A DNA stretch of 64,000 nucleotides, taken from Anagrus nilaparvatae (Eukaryota; Arthropoda; Insecta; Hymenoptera; Mymaridae). Both the position numbers and the translations under genes were made by a program. Position 1 is the stretch's first letter, and the number at the start of each line of letters is the position of its first letter. Where the stretch lies: contig JAKSXM010000107.1 of NCBI GenBank assembly GCA_022575985.1, positions 3,410,001 through 3,474,000 of the forward strand. The letters are read 5' to 3'. This document shows, piece by piece, positions 12,036 through 23,119 of this stretch. A model generated the notes under the pieces. It made no database searches and was not told the DNA's origin. It saw nothing but the letters and a program-made list of their open reading frames with translations.

Positions 12036-12134
12036 GGGGGGGGGGGTCAAATTTGTCCTATTTAAGGGGGGGGTCAAATTTGTCCTTTTTAAGGGGGGGG
12101 GGTCGTCAAATTTGTCCTATTTAAGGGGGGGGGG
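12036..12134 (+). repeat. Tandem repeat with four long G-tracts
   Basis: G-runs of 11, 8, 10 and 10 bases (12036-12046, 12066-12073, 12093-12102, 12125-12134) alternate with GTCAAATTTGTCCTATTTAA-like spacers of about 20-25 nt. Such runs could form an inter-tract G-quadruplex, although the loops are long. Confidence 0.8.
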
Positions 12135-12194
12135 TCAAATAAGACTTAGAATAATTAGGTAAGTATATATAAATAAATAAAATACTATTAAAAG

Positions 12195-12338
12195 ACTTTG
12201 AAAAATCTGGGCTTAAGGACTTAGGATAATACAGGTTTATGGACTTAGAATAATATTGATTTAGGGACTTAGAATAATTCAGGTTCAGGGACTTATAATA
12301 ATTCAGGTTTAGGGAATCAAAATAGTTTGGGTTTAGCA
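12195..12338 (+). repeat. 24-bp minisatellite, second array
   Basis: Six units of the same 24-bp motif as at 10504-10650. On the minus strand the period encodes an eight-residue repeat (SLNLNYSK-like); this is a by-product of the 24-bp period, not evidence of a gene. Confidence 0.8.
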
Positions 12339-12400
12339 TCTTAACAACTAGTAAGGTAATAATTACAAATTATAACTTTTTCCAGAACACGTGGCCGAAA

Positions 12401-13144
12401 AAGTTAGGATACGAAAGTGGGTGTACTTAGGTCTTGACTATCTCTGTGCTAAAATTCAGCTGTCATACTCACACGCACTTATTACCATACCATTATCATT
12501 ACCAGGTTCCTAAACTCTTTTTTATTTTATAAAATGACGCTTTATTATACTTTTATAAAATAGTTTAAACTTTATAAAAAAATTGGTTTTTAAACAATCG
12601 TTTTTTTTTCAATGAAGTAACCTTCAGAAGAATTAAAAACTTATTAGTTATTAGTTTCTAATCAATTTTTCAAACTGTTCAATGCATAAAAATAAAAAAA
12701 TTCAAGGATATGGATGGAGTTACATATTCTTTAAAATAGGTTTAGTCCAAAAAAATATATCTAATATTAATATAAATTATGAAATAATTTGACCTTTTTC
12801 GAGTAAAAAGTGATTTTATTTATTTTCTAATGAAGTTTCGGTCTCTATTTGAGACCCTTATCAAATCTACAAAAAATTAATAAAAGTTTGAATATACATG
12901 AATTGAACATGATGTATTATTAATTAAATGGATCTTACTTGTGATATAATTATTAATAGCATTAAAAATAGGTGTATAGAGCCTAAAGTCATAAAAGTTT
13001 TAGTGCACGTAGATAGGCTCTTGGGCGTTTAATTCAATAAAATTGGGATTAATTAATTAATAATAAAATATCTTTTGTTATTTTGCATTTCTATGATATT
13101 TCATCAATGCAAAGTTTATACAAAAGCTATGATATTTATTGCGC
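12401..13144. other. AT-rich intergenic DNA
   Basis: No gene found. Only a short local palindrome (TCGGTCTCTATTTGAGACC near 12838) stands out. Confidence 0.4.
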
Positions 13145-13365
13145 AGTTCACATTTGTAAGGTTTTTCACCTCTGTGAAGCGAAAATACAAGAATAAACAT
13201 GCTTTAAAAAATACCGGATTGGGTCCAAAAACTATAGGTTCCATTAACTCGAAAAAAGAAACCCAGTTTTAAAAAATGAAAGTAATCTGATTGATCGTTG
13301 TTGAGATATCGTGCCCACAAGGTGTCGATTTTTGCATCCATTAAGGTAGAGCTTCGCTCTATAAT
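13145..13365 (-). repeat. Dispersed repeat Z, copy 2
   Basis: Diverged copy of 2935-3235, including the AGAGCTTCGCTCT palindrome at its frame-distal end and, on the minus strand, an ending HRGEKPYKC. The frame is broken upstream. It abuts LINE endonuclease sequence at 13366. Confidence 0.6.
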
Positions 13366-13575
13366 AAACAACACAGCCATCTGCTTTATTTATTTTACCA
13401 TGATTGTAATACATCACGTAGTTAGGTAGGTTATAAAAGGTAAAACATGGTAATCTATGAGTTTCACTACAAACTATTACTTCAGGTTTACATTCCAGAT
13501 TCTCAATAAAGATCTCCAAATAGGAAAAATTAGTTTGCGAACCTCTAATATTTAAATGTACAACAATAAATTCAC
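13366..13575 (-). pseudogene. LINE apurinic-type endonuclease fragment
   Basis: The minus strand encodes a segment beginning VVHLNIRGSQTNFSYLEIFI and continuing to VIVCSETHRL and ADGCVVYY. This is the N-terminal pattern of the endonuclease/exonuclease/phosphatase domain of non-LTR retrotransposons (L-N-I-R-S start, E-T-W/H-L block). It is cut off after about 65 residues by the Z repeat and has no RT attached, so it is a dead fragment. Confidence 0.7.
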
Positions 13576-13589
13576 CTAAAATTTATATA

Positions 13590-14075
13590 ATTTTATAATA
13601 TTATGAAATGTATGTAGATGCATTTTCTTATGAAAATTAATACTCAAAAACTTCTAAATCTGAAAATTCTCGATGAGATACCCTGTCATTTTTATTTTAC
13701 ACTTAATTTTAAGATTATTACCGCTTTATATCTTTCGGTTTAGAGGGCATAAAAAAACTGTATTAGTTCAAATGCAAGCTAGAGCAATCATCTAAAATAA
13801 TTTCAAAAAATTTCACGACTTTTAAAGATCTGAATGCTTTAACCCGTTTACTGAAAATTACCACTGAAAGGAGGTTAAAGGAGTTATTAGTTTTTCTTAA
13901 AATCTTAAATTTGATTCAAAATAAAATGACTTTCCGCGTAAGAAAAGCAAGAGTTTTAACTGGAACTTTTTGCCTATAGTATATGGTTATGACAAGTTGA
14001 GTAAACTTGCATAGCACTAGCAAGGCCATGAGTATAACGCTCTTTCACAGGTTTTAAGTACTAGTCTCATATCAG
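13590..14075 (+). repeat. Dispersed repeat B, copy 1
   Basis: Aligns with 35490-35855. Shared blocks include AACTTCTAAATCTGAAA, AGTTCAAATGCAAGCTAG, AAAGATCTGAATGCTTTAAC and CCGCGTAAGAAAAGC. No coding frame is kept. The family's nature is unknown. Confidence 0.65.
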
Positions 14076-14111
14076 TGATTTCTCCGCCTATTTAATTACG
14101 TCCTTACTTTT

Positions 14112-15850
14112 TTAAGTGGTCATCTATTCTACAAAATATTTTACGTTTTAAAAAATCCTAATAGATCTAAAAAAAATCTGGAATACTTTCAAAAATGCTA
14201 ATATTTCAATAAAAGGTATCAAAATATGATACATTTTTACGCAATCGGCCATCAAAGAAAAAAAACTTTTTACATTTATAAATAAATTTTAATAATTATC
14301 AAATTAGAATAACTAAAACTTAAAAATATTCTTAATTAGAAAGACCTTTTCTGAACTAGGAATAATTAAAAATTAACTTAGAGAATAGTCTGCTACAAAA
14401 TTAGTTAATGACATTTTTAAAGTGAAAAAGTCTAATATTTTTTTTTATTTTTGACGTATAAAAAAATTTTTATTTACTTAAATTAATATTTAAAATTACC
14501 GGTTCAAGACTATGAATTGTAGTAGCCTGGCATCTACCGGTTATTTAAATATTTACAAGAGCTACATTACCCGCATAAACTCTACGAATATAACTTAACA
14601 TGTCGGTAACTTTATATAGTTACTAGAATTTGTCACTAGCAATTTTTATCAACAATTTAAATTTATTTATTGTAATAAAATAAAGCAAAATTAAGGCGAA
14701 ATAATTGTATAGCAAAATCTAGCAAACCCTTAGAAGTAAAATCATACCCGGAAACTTGGAATTTAAAGCTTCTATTTAGTTAATAAACTTTATACCTTAG
14801 GGTCCAAATAGGTCGATTTTATTTTTGAAATAGCAAAAAAACTAAGGGTTAGCAAATTAAAAAAAAGTTATAGCAAAATTTAGTAAATTCTAAGCTTTCG
14901 AATGAGCCCTTGAGCATTAAAATTGATTAACTTTATTTTTTAATGCTCAGCTGTAAGGAGAAGTTGATAAATAATATCTTTTCTCTCATTAGTATTTTCA
15001 AAGAGGTTATATTATAACTTCTTTGAGTATCGACTTAGTCTGTGAAGCAGTTTAAAAGAGAAACATAAAAATAAAGATTCTCTTGCTTTCCATAAATAAT
15101 TAGAATATCATTTTTTTTGAAATTTTGAATTTATAAATTGGTTCGAAATTATAAAATGCAGCTCCAAGTTAATTTATTAAAAGTCAATCTTATTTTTTAT
15201 TTAATAACTTTAACACCTTTTCTACTGATTTGCGATTCAAACAAACAAGCTGAAAAAAAATCTTTAAAAAAAAGTAAGTATAATAACTTTTAATACACTG
15301 GAATAAATTGATATTAAATTTTAATAAAGATTTAGTTAATAAGGAATTTCTTGAATTCATTGTAAGATTACTAAGTTATTCTCTATTTTAAAAACTATAA
15401 GTCAAATACAATAAGCACAATTTTTCGCAAAAGCAAACGAATTTAATTTTATTAAAATTTAAATAATTATAGCTTTAAAATTATTTTTGCTAAATAAAAA
15501 AGTTGAGAATATTTTTTGCAAGATTAAATTATTTAAAAAATGTCATTAACTAATTTTGTAGCAGACTATTCTCTAAGATTAATTTTTAATTATTCCTAGT
15601 TCAGAAAAGGTCTTTCTAATTAAGAATATTTTTAAGTTTTAGTTATTCTAATTTGATAATTATTAAAATTTATTTAAAAATGTAAAAAGTTTTTTTTCTT
15701 TGATGGCCGATTGCGTAAAAATGTATCATATTTTGATACCTTTTTTTGAAATATTAGCATTTTTGAAATTATGGTAGATTTTTCTTAGATCTATTAGGAT
15801 TTTTTAAAATGTAAAATATTTTATAGAATGCATGACCACTTAATAGTTTA
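14112..15850. repeat. Long inverted repeat flanking the L-domain gene's first exon
   Basis: Left arm about 14112-14430, right arm about 15537-15850 in reverse orientation, clearly alignable throughout. Shared blocks include CGCAATCGGCCATCAAAGAA, CTAGGAATAATTAAAAATTA and GTCTGCTACAAAATTAGTTA. The ~1.1-kb core holds coding exon 1 of the L-domain gene (15156-15273). Either a foldback element grew around the exon, or one arm is a local inverted duplication. No target duplication was identified. Confidence 0.75.
15156..15273 (+). CDS. L-domain gene, exon 1 (signal peptide)
   Basis: ATG at 15156 begins 39 codons plus one base. The donor A|GTAAGTAT at 15274 is near-consensus. It encodes a lysine-containing N-terminus, a long hydrophobic core and a polar lysine-rich stretch (SNKQAEKKSLKK). 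Evidence for it is the signal-peptide shape and the phase-1 donor, which joins exactly to the phase of exon 2. There is no homology check for this part. Confidence 0.65.
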
Positions 15851-18444
15851 CAAGTATTGATTGCATAAACAGACATTTTAAAATGTAGTTCTGAAAAAAC
15901 AGTACTTTGATAGAAAGTCATTAAAAAAGATGGCTTATTAATTAAAATTATTTAGTATTTCGCTGGGAAAAATGAATAATTTTGTATCACGAGGTCTTTC
16001 TGTAAATTTTAGCGACGTCATTTTTTTTGACTAGAAAAAAAAGTGAACAAAGATGAGTTGAACAGAAAAAAATGAACAAAAAAAGTTGAACATAGAAATT
16101 TTTGAACAAAAAAAATTGAACATAAAAACTTTTGAACAAAAAAAGTTGACCAAAATTTTTTGACAAAAAAAAAATAAAAAATTAATGAAAAAATGAAAAT
16201 AAGAAGTTGAACATAGAAATTTTTAAGTTGAACAAACTTAAAAAAATAAAAAAACTTAAAAATTTCTATGTTCAACTTCTTATTTTCATTTTTTCATTAA
16301 TTTTTTATTTTTTTTTTGTCAAAAAATTTTGTTCAACTTTTTTTGTTCAAAAGTTTTTATGTTCAATTTTTTTTGTTCAAAAATTTCTATGTTTAACTTT
16401 TTTTGTTCATTTTTTTCTGTTCAACTCATCTTTTTTCACGTTTTTCTGGTCAAAAAAAATAGCGTCATTTTAGCTAGCCCACTCACTCTTGCAGTATTAA
16501 AAAATTAAAAGGGGTCATATTGGAATTTTTAAAAGGGGTCATATTGGAATTTTTCGGTCATTCCTTCTATACACATACCAATACCTATAACTATTTATAA
16601 AAATTTTAATAAAATTTTTATTTTGACCTACTCTACACCAATATTTTTAATATTTATAATAAATATAATTCAAAAAAAAGTTTTATATTTTAAAAGTTTT
16701 AAATTACAACTCGTCTTGATGTTGATAGGCATTAAAAAATATGTAAAAGCTACTTTTTACTTATCTTAGCTTATTAATCAAAATTTTGTATCTTCTATCA
16801 TTAAGCCTTCTGTACTATCTCTTGTGAAGAAATTTCATCATGGCAAAGAGTATGATTATCTTAATTTTAAATTTTTATCATATGGACAAAATAAATTATA
16901 TTTTTATTTATGAAATAATAAGGAATTTTATTCATGATATTTTTAGCTTGTTCCAGCACTACTATAAAAGATTATATAAAAGGATTTGATAGACTCAAGA
17001 ATTGTAAAACTATAAGAGGATATATTGAAATATGGCCAGTTAAAGATGCAAATACTTCTTCGTTTGACCACTTAATTTTTCCTGAACTTGTTCAAGTTAC
17101 TGGCTATATCTTAATAAATGGGTACGTATCGATTAGTAACAAGACTTAGAAAATGTATTAGACTTAGTTATTGGGAAAAAAATTTCAAATCTGGTTAGAT
17201 CTTATCAGGTCTGGATTATGGCCCGATGAAATTAGACTTACTCAGATTAGTTTGTTGTTAAACATTTGACGAGTTAAAACTAACAAATATTTATCAAATT
17301 TAATTAAAATTAAACGCAATTTATCCAATTTTATTAAAATATTTTACTAGCTTTGATTTTTTTTATAAGAATCTGAGTTGCAATGATAGACAATTAAGCA
17401 TTTCTACAAAAAATCATATTTTTTTTATATGCTAAAATTGTCTTTGCCAACACGATTTTCTACTAGTTTAAAGTCTACATAAAGCAAAAAAAAATGTTAG
17501 CGCAAAATTGGTGATTCATACCAAAAAGATTTTCATGTTTGTGTGAAGCAACTCAAAGCAACTTAATTTTCCTAATGCCGCTTTATTGGACTAGCTGCTG
17601 GTATAACCTTGATTTTCGTAATTTTCAAATTCTCAAAGAGCAGAACTTGCTATATATCAGGTATCCACAAATAGTGCCTTGCAAATAACTGCCCCTGAAC
17701 TCAAAAAACGCGTTTTCGGCACTGAGTCACCCAAAATCTTAAAAATTACGGGTTCTGTTTCTCTGAAAATGCAAAAATTGGCTAAAGAAAAAAGGTTAAA
17801 AATAACCAATTGAAAATTTGAAAATAAAAAGAACTTTAGAAAATAGATTTGATAAATATTTGTTAGTTTTAACTCAAAACGTTAATAAAAATTAAATCTC
17901 GAATAATCTGAGTCTGAGTTTAAATCTGATTTCATGAGGCCATACTCTAGATCTGATCACATCGGAAAATTTTTTTCCCGCGCAGCTTAAATATTGTTAA
18001 TCCTAATAATTTTTTCTTGAGACCTTTTTTTTTTTTAAATAATTAATTGTAATCTCCGCTTGTAGCTTGCTACTTCTAAAATTTTCGTATATTACATAAT
18101 TGATGAAAATTTAACGGATATACTTATAATTTATTTTTGGTGTTTTTAATGTAATTTAAAATTCTTTTCTGGAATATTTTTATTTATTTTTCAGAGTGAA
18201 AGGTTTACGTAGTATTGGACAATTATTTCCAAATTTAGCTTTTATTAATGGAAATGACTTATTAAACAATGCAGCATTAGCTATATGTAACATGCCCAAT
18301 TTAGAAGAAATTGATTTACGCTCATTAAAAGTTATAGAAAAAGGATCCGTGCATATTATAAAAAATAAAAATTTATGCAGTAGAAATTCAATGGATTGGA
18401 GAAAAATAGCACCTAATAGAGAACATCTCATTTTCGTAAAATAG
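15156..18444 (+). CDS. Secreted single-L-domain protein, insulin-receptor-like (3 exons)
   Basis: Predicted CDS is join(15156-15273, 16947-17121, 18195-18444): 543 nt, 180 residues plus stop. Residues 1 to about 26 form a signal peptide with a hydrophobic core (NLIFYLITLTPFLLI). Residues 41-180 match one receptor L domain: paired cysteines C41/C59 (spacing 18) and C129/C159 (spacing 30), near the spacing of insulin receptor L1. Recognisable blocks are FDRLKNC, GYIEI, FPELVQVTGYILI, VKGLRSIGQLFPNLAFI, MPNLEEI and GSVHIIKN...LC...DW. The chain stops right after the domain, with no Cys-rich region, second L domain, membrane segment or kinase. By family knowledge L domains bind insulin-like ligands, so a soluble binder or decoy is a reasonable inference, not shown. 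All splice sites are GT-AG with matching phases (1, 2). An ATTAAA at 18564-18569 could be the poly(A) signal. Confidence 0.78.
16013..16466. repeat. Near-perfect ~215-bp-arm palindrome in intron 1
   Basis: Arms 16013-16229 and 16253-16466 are almost exact inverted copies, separated by only 23 nt. Each arm is itself built from a ~32-bp direct repeat with GTTGAACATAGAAATTTTTG. The high arm identity suggests recent origin or active homogenisation. It could fold as a cruciform or hairpin RNA. Confidence 0.9.
16947..17121 (+). CDS. L-domain gene, exon 2 (first half of L domain)
   Basis: Acceptor TATTTTTAG|CT at 16946/16947; donor GG|GTACGT at 17121/17122. It encodes C-S-S-T-T-I-K-D-Y through G-Y-I-L-I-N, i.e. 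the first disulfide pair and the first strands of the beta helix. An in-frame ATG at 16934 lies upstream of the acceptor; starting there would remove the signal peptide. Confidence 0.8.
17168..17990. repeat. Inverted-repeat (MITE-like) sequence in intron 2
   Basis: The arm at about 17168-17300 (GGAAAAAAATTT, ATCAGGTCTGGATTATGGCC, ACTCAGATTA) is mirrored at about 17870-17990 (TAATCTGAGT, GAGGCCATACTCTAGATCTG, AAATTTTTTTCCC). The core has no coding frame. It lies wholly within intron 2 of the L-domain gene. Confidence 0.6.
18195..18444 (+). CDS. L-domain gene, exon 3 (second half of L domain)
   Basis: Acceptor ATTTTTCAG|A at 18194/18195. It begins VKGLRSIGQLFPNLAFINGN and ends DWRKIAPNREHLIFVK then TAG (18442-18444). 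It carries the second disulfide pair and the L-domain signature GSVHI-x-KN-x(2)-LC. It is the most conserved part of the protein. Confidence 0.85.
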
Positions 18445-18633
18445 AGTTACATTTATCAGAGAGTTGTTTTATGAGGTCGATCTCTTTTGAATTTATGATG
18501 ATATAAAGAATATATAAATAGCTTTTTAATCATTACGTCTTCCTATCGAAACTAAAATATCTTATTAAAAGAAAAGAGAACGCAGCTTTTAAAGCGTATC
18601 ATATATTTTATTATATTTTTTTCAGTTTTGTTA

Positions 18634-18776
18634 GGCTGCTTCCACACGGAGCGCTTTAAACACAAAGTTAGCGTTAAATCTGTAGTTATATTACATATAT
18701 GTATATACTACGCAATGTATTTTAAACACAGGTTTGAGATAACTTTGTGTTTGAAGCGCTCCGTGTGGAAGCAGCC
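18634..18776. mobile_element. 143-bp MITE with TTA target duplication
   Basis: Terminal inverted repeats of about 37 bp start GGCTGCTTCCACACGGAGCG and are mirrored at the right end. TTA flanks both sides (18631-18633, 18777-18779). A 3-bp TWA duplication is typical of PIF/Harbinger elements. It lies about 190 bp downstream of the L-domain gene's stop codon. Confidence 0.8.
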
Positions 18777-18779
18777 TTA

Positions 18780-20098
18780 TTCGTCAAAATTGTAATAATT
18801 ATCTTATCGAGTTTAACAAAATGAATTTAATAATTATCGAAAAATTCAAATATTATTGGCTCTGTCAATATGGCGTCTTGGCCTTCAATCAAAAGGTCCT
18901 AAGGTTAAAAGTAAAATATTCTGCCGTAAACATTAGTTCCATCACTGTTTTGAATAATGTTAAATTAAATTATTATTAAAATCCGGCATTTAATAAATAT
19001 AGCAGCCTGAAGTCCTTTTAGGGCTTTATAACTCGGCGTGGAGTAAGAATAATAGTAAATTCATATATTTTTTCAAATTCATGAAAAATAATTGTACGAT
19101 AAACAGTTGTGATTTTATATTTTTTGTTGCTAATTCACAAAAAAATCGAGTAGTTTAGATTTTTTCGTAAATTTACTAAAATTAGTAATAAAATAAACAT
19201 TTTTTCAAATATATTTAATGCTTTTAACGGTGTTAGTAGTAAAAATAATTTTAAAATAAATAAATCTATATGTTTTCAAGTGAATCGCTATAAATAACTC
19301 TCTATTAAGTATTATTGTTAAATACATTTAAAATAAAATTAAAGAATAATTTATAAATTTATAAAGAAAGAATAAGCTACTAACGAGATCTTTCTATCCC
19401 TAAATAGGTCAAAATAAATTACTGAGTAAAGTTCCAAAACCTTATAACTTATTTTAAGAGCATGATTCAGACCTTTACCTAACCGGCCTTTTCTTTATCT
19501 TAAATTTTTATTGAAGAGTTCTTTTACCAAAACGTGATGAAAAGAAAGCGGCTACAGAAACAATCAACTGAATTTTATTTTTTTATTTAACAATGTCCTT
19601 AAATTTGAAAAAAATTGTGACGTCATTTATACGGGACTAAAATTTCAAGCCTTTTTCCACTGTTTTCTCCAAAGTTACAATTAAAAAAAAAAATTCTTAG
19701 ACAACCATTATAGGTTTATGTGTTCACTTATACCATAAAAACTTCCCAAGTTTTTCAATTTCTAGTTTGTTTTTTTTTTGCGTCCTTGAATTATTTAACG
19801 CATAATCCTTATTATCAACAAATGCAAGCCTACATATGTCCTACTTGAAATGAAACCTAAAATAAAAAGTTAAAGTTTTACTATAATTGTAAATTAATGT
19901 TTCTTATAATAACACCAGAAATTTTATTTTTAAAATATAGCTCGATCTTTCTTTATAAATTTTTATTTTGCATTTCAATAAAGGTCTGAAATAAAAAGAA
20001 AAATATTTATAATTTTGTAAACTGAAATTTCATAACTAATTCGTAAATTAAAAAAAAAATCTTTGAAGACACATTTTATTTAAGAAATGTACTGAGAA
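18780..20098. other. AT-rich intergenic DNA
   Basis: No gene, RNA or clear repeat edges found. Confidence 0.4.
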
Positions 20099-21126
20099 GG
20101 AGAGTGTCAACTGTTTGGGAAGCCGATTTACTTTTGACTATCAGGACAGGTTGCGGCAATAGAAAAAACATCCATACCCTCAATTTACCTGAATAGGCAG
20201 GAGGCCCAGGAGCGGTCTAGAAATTAGTCTCCCTAGCAAGGTTCTATGTTATAAGATAGGGTTTTTTAGGCTATATTCTAAATGTCGCTAATACCTTTTA
20301 AGTTAACCAAATACCATCATTTTTGTGTGTGTAAGCGTCACCTTTTAATCCCCGTAAACAGCATTTTTTTTGTCAGTATAATTCTCTTACTGTTATAGTC
20401 AGTAAACCAAATGGATATATTTGGCCAAAAATGACCAATTTTTAAATTGCTGCAAAAATTGTAATTTTTGATTAAAATGAGTTTTCTAGATCTCAAAATT
20501 TTATACGAGCTCCTGCTTTGCAAAATAAGTTTTGTACTCGTTCCTTTTGCCATAGTTGTTTTAGTGCTATGGCTCTATGACTATAGTATTTAAAATTAAC
20601 ATTTATTAAAAAAATCTTAAAGGGAAACTCTGACTTTAAATCTTATCTCGGAAACAAATTATGAAAAATTGACGAGTAAAAAATTTTTTAAAACTAGGAG
20701 CTTTGTACAACATTTTGGAAACCTATAATACCCATTTTAGTCAAAAATTACAATTTTGACAGTAATTTAAAATTGTTTTATTTTAGCAAAATATGGCCAT
20801 TGGCTTATTTACGTCCTGACTATAACGGTAAGAAAATTAATATATTAATAAATGCGGTTTACGGGGATTAAAAGGTGACACTTACACACAAAAATCAGAC
20901 CTACCACAAGGTATTTGGTTGACTTACAAAGTAGCAGAGCCATTTAGAATATAGCCTAAAAAACTCTATCTTAAAGCGTAGAAACCTGCTAGAGGGTCTA
21001 ATTTCTAGGCTTAGGAGGCCCGTTCAGGTAAACTGAGGATATGGGGGATGTTTTTTCAACTGCCACAATAACCTGTCCTGAAAGTCAGAAGCAAATCTGC
21101 TTCCCAAACAGTTGACATTCCCCTTG
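20099..21126. mobile_element. Foldback element with ~430-bp diverged arms
   Basis: Left arm about 20099-20530, right arm about 20690-21126 inverted. The outer ends share GTCAACTGTTTGGGAAG, and inner blocks include TTAATCCCCGTAAAC and AAGGTGACACTTACACACA-like words. The inner part of each arm holds a copy of dispersed repeat A (GTCAGTAAACCAAATGG). The arms have diverged and there is no coding frame. Confidence 0.7.
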
Positions 21127-21394
21127 AGAATATAATCTAATTCAAACCGACGGCCAAACATTGGGTAAGTTTCATATTTATTTTTTAGAAACGGTTAAAA
21201 CAAAATTTAAGAGAATGGTTATCCGCCATTTTGTTTTTAAAAATTTTCATTTATTTCTAGTTTTATTTTTTATTTGTTAAGGCTTAGTAATTTTTTTCTT
21301 TTAAACCGGACATAGTGTTAAAACTTTCTTTATTAAATTTATAATATTTTGGCATATACCCTTTATAAATTAATAAAAAATAAGGTCGTATGTT

Positions 21395-21560
21395 TATGGA
21401 GGAAATTTTAAACTATTTGAAATAGAGGGGGTGGGGGTCAAATGGGACTTAGAATAATCCAGGTTAGGGACTTAAAATAATAATGTTATTACGTAACATT
21501 TTTGTACTATATCCAGCAATAATTATTATAGCCTAAAGTAAATATGTTCCATGAACTTAG
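21395..21560 (+). repeat. Stub of the G-rich/24-bp minisatellite family
   Basis: AGGGGGTGGGGGTCAAATGG followed by about 1.5 units of the 24-bp motif, as at 10430-10650 and 12000-12338. Confidence 0.55.
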
Positions 21561-23037
21561 GTTGTGAGGTAGTGTAGGCACAAACCTTTATTTAATTTAG
21601 AATATTTAACATGAAAACTTTTTAAATTTAATAAAAAATAGGGCCGTATATATGTTTTTTGGACAAAATTTCAAATACTCGAAAATTTTTTCCAAAAGCA
21701 TACAGCCTTATTTTTTATTTAAAAAAAGTGCTTATATCAAAATATTCTAAATTAAATAAGGAATGTGAGAACGTTTTCCTCTGATCCTAAAAATATTTTC
21801 AAAACTTATAGTCATAAGAATAAAAAATAAGTAAAAACAAAATGGCGCACACCCAGTACTCTTCAGCTCAATTTTTGTTTCAATGTACATTGAAAATATT
21901 TAAATTTGAATTCAAACGCTATAAAATAATAAATAAAACATTTTTTTCGAATTTATTGTGCATATAAGGTAAAATTAATAAATCTTTATTCATTATTTTT
22001 TGTATATACAATGAATATTGTCATTTTTTTAAAAATATTAATGATATAAAATTATTTTAGATGAATAAGCCAAACAAGGAATGCTCTACGAATTTCGAAA
22101 ATTCAAACTGATGAATACTTTGGAAAAAAAAGAAAATTTTAAAGTAGTATAATCTATTGTGTACAATTTTTCATTAATCTTACAATAAAATATAAATTCC
22201 AATTTTTACTCAATTTTTTTTTCATCCTGTTAGAATTAACTTCATGCAGTTGCAGTATTGCAGTATCACACGGATATTTCTAACATGAAAATATTTGAAA
22301 AGGGTATCAATTATTATGTTTTGTTATTTTCATGGGGTTTTGGAACAATTATTATATTTTTGCTAAAATTTAATTTTGTGGATAAGTTAATTTGAAGATA
22401 GCCTAAAAAACCCAATAAGATAGGTTATACATCTAAAACATTATTGATCGAAAGTATTACTAAAAAAAATATTTCTCCCCAATTTTCTGGATCTCAACCT
22501 TTCATTTTTACAGTTTTTTTAGATTTTTTTCGGGAAACTTATTTTTTGAATTAATATCGATATTTTTTGTTCTTATTTGATTCAATATTGTAACAATGAC
22601 ACAAAAACGAAAAAAATCCGTTTATTTTTTTTACCCTGCATTTATATATTTTATTTTTGGAGTGATTTTCATGCTTAATTTAGGATAATTTTTTATTAAT
22701 TTAAAAATAAATAATAACACTTTGACTTTCACCAAGAATTGACTTGAGCCTATAAGTAAGCTTTTTTATGAATTTTTTCGGCTAGCAATTCTTTACCCGA
22801 AATCAGGCTAAAAAAGGACATTTTTAATAAAAGATGTTTTATAATTCCATAGTTTACAATAATGAGAAACGTCCAACACAGCATCAGAAAATAAATGTCA
22901 GACTTTTTGCTATAGGACTTGTGTTGGTGAGAAAATGAAAATGTAAATTACATCTGTATGATGCATTTACTCCAATCGTATATCAGTGGTAAATAAGAAC
23001 AACGTCACAATATGTGGTGTTTTCGAGTAAAACGACT
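21561..23037. other. AT-rich intergenic DNA
   Basis: No gene seen. A TTTTTTATT-type inverted pair occurs around 21640-21720 (CCGTATATATG...CATACAGCC). Otherwise featureless. Confidence 0.4.
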
Positions 23038-23119
23038 TTAACCTATTAACGCCTAAGCGGAAATCCTTGGACACTTGCATTTTTCGGTAATAAAAACTGC
23101 ATATTTTAGGCTAAAAACC

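Larger units (their letters stand above)
10980..12400. repeat. Region bounded by short inverted ends
   Basis: GGTCACGTGTTCTAGAAAAAG near 10990 is mirrored by CTTTTTCCAGAACACGTGG near 12367-12390. An imperfect hairpin lies inside at about 11105-11285, where the ~80-bp arms share GGTATTTT and TTGAAGAC blocks. No coding frame was found. It may be one foldback element containing the 24-bp minisatellite, but the edges are poorly defined. Confidence 0.35.

Noticed and set aside
12121..12339. Open frame with an eight-residue repeat (SLNLNYSK-like)
   Set aside because: Direct consequence of the 24-bp minisatellite period; the same unit elsewhere is not open.
14112..15850. Reading the paired arms as LTRs of a retrotransposon
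   Set aside because: The arms are inverted, not direct, and the core has no gag/pol.
16018..16473. Two open frames (85 and 88 codons) on opposite strands with near-identical products
   Set aside because: They are the two arms of a palindrome translated; the products are Phe/Lys low-complexity and not a gene.
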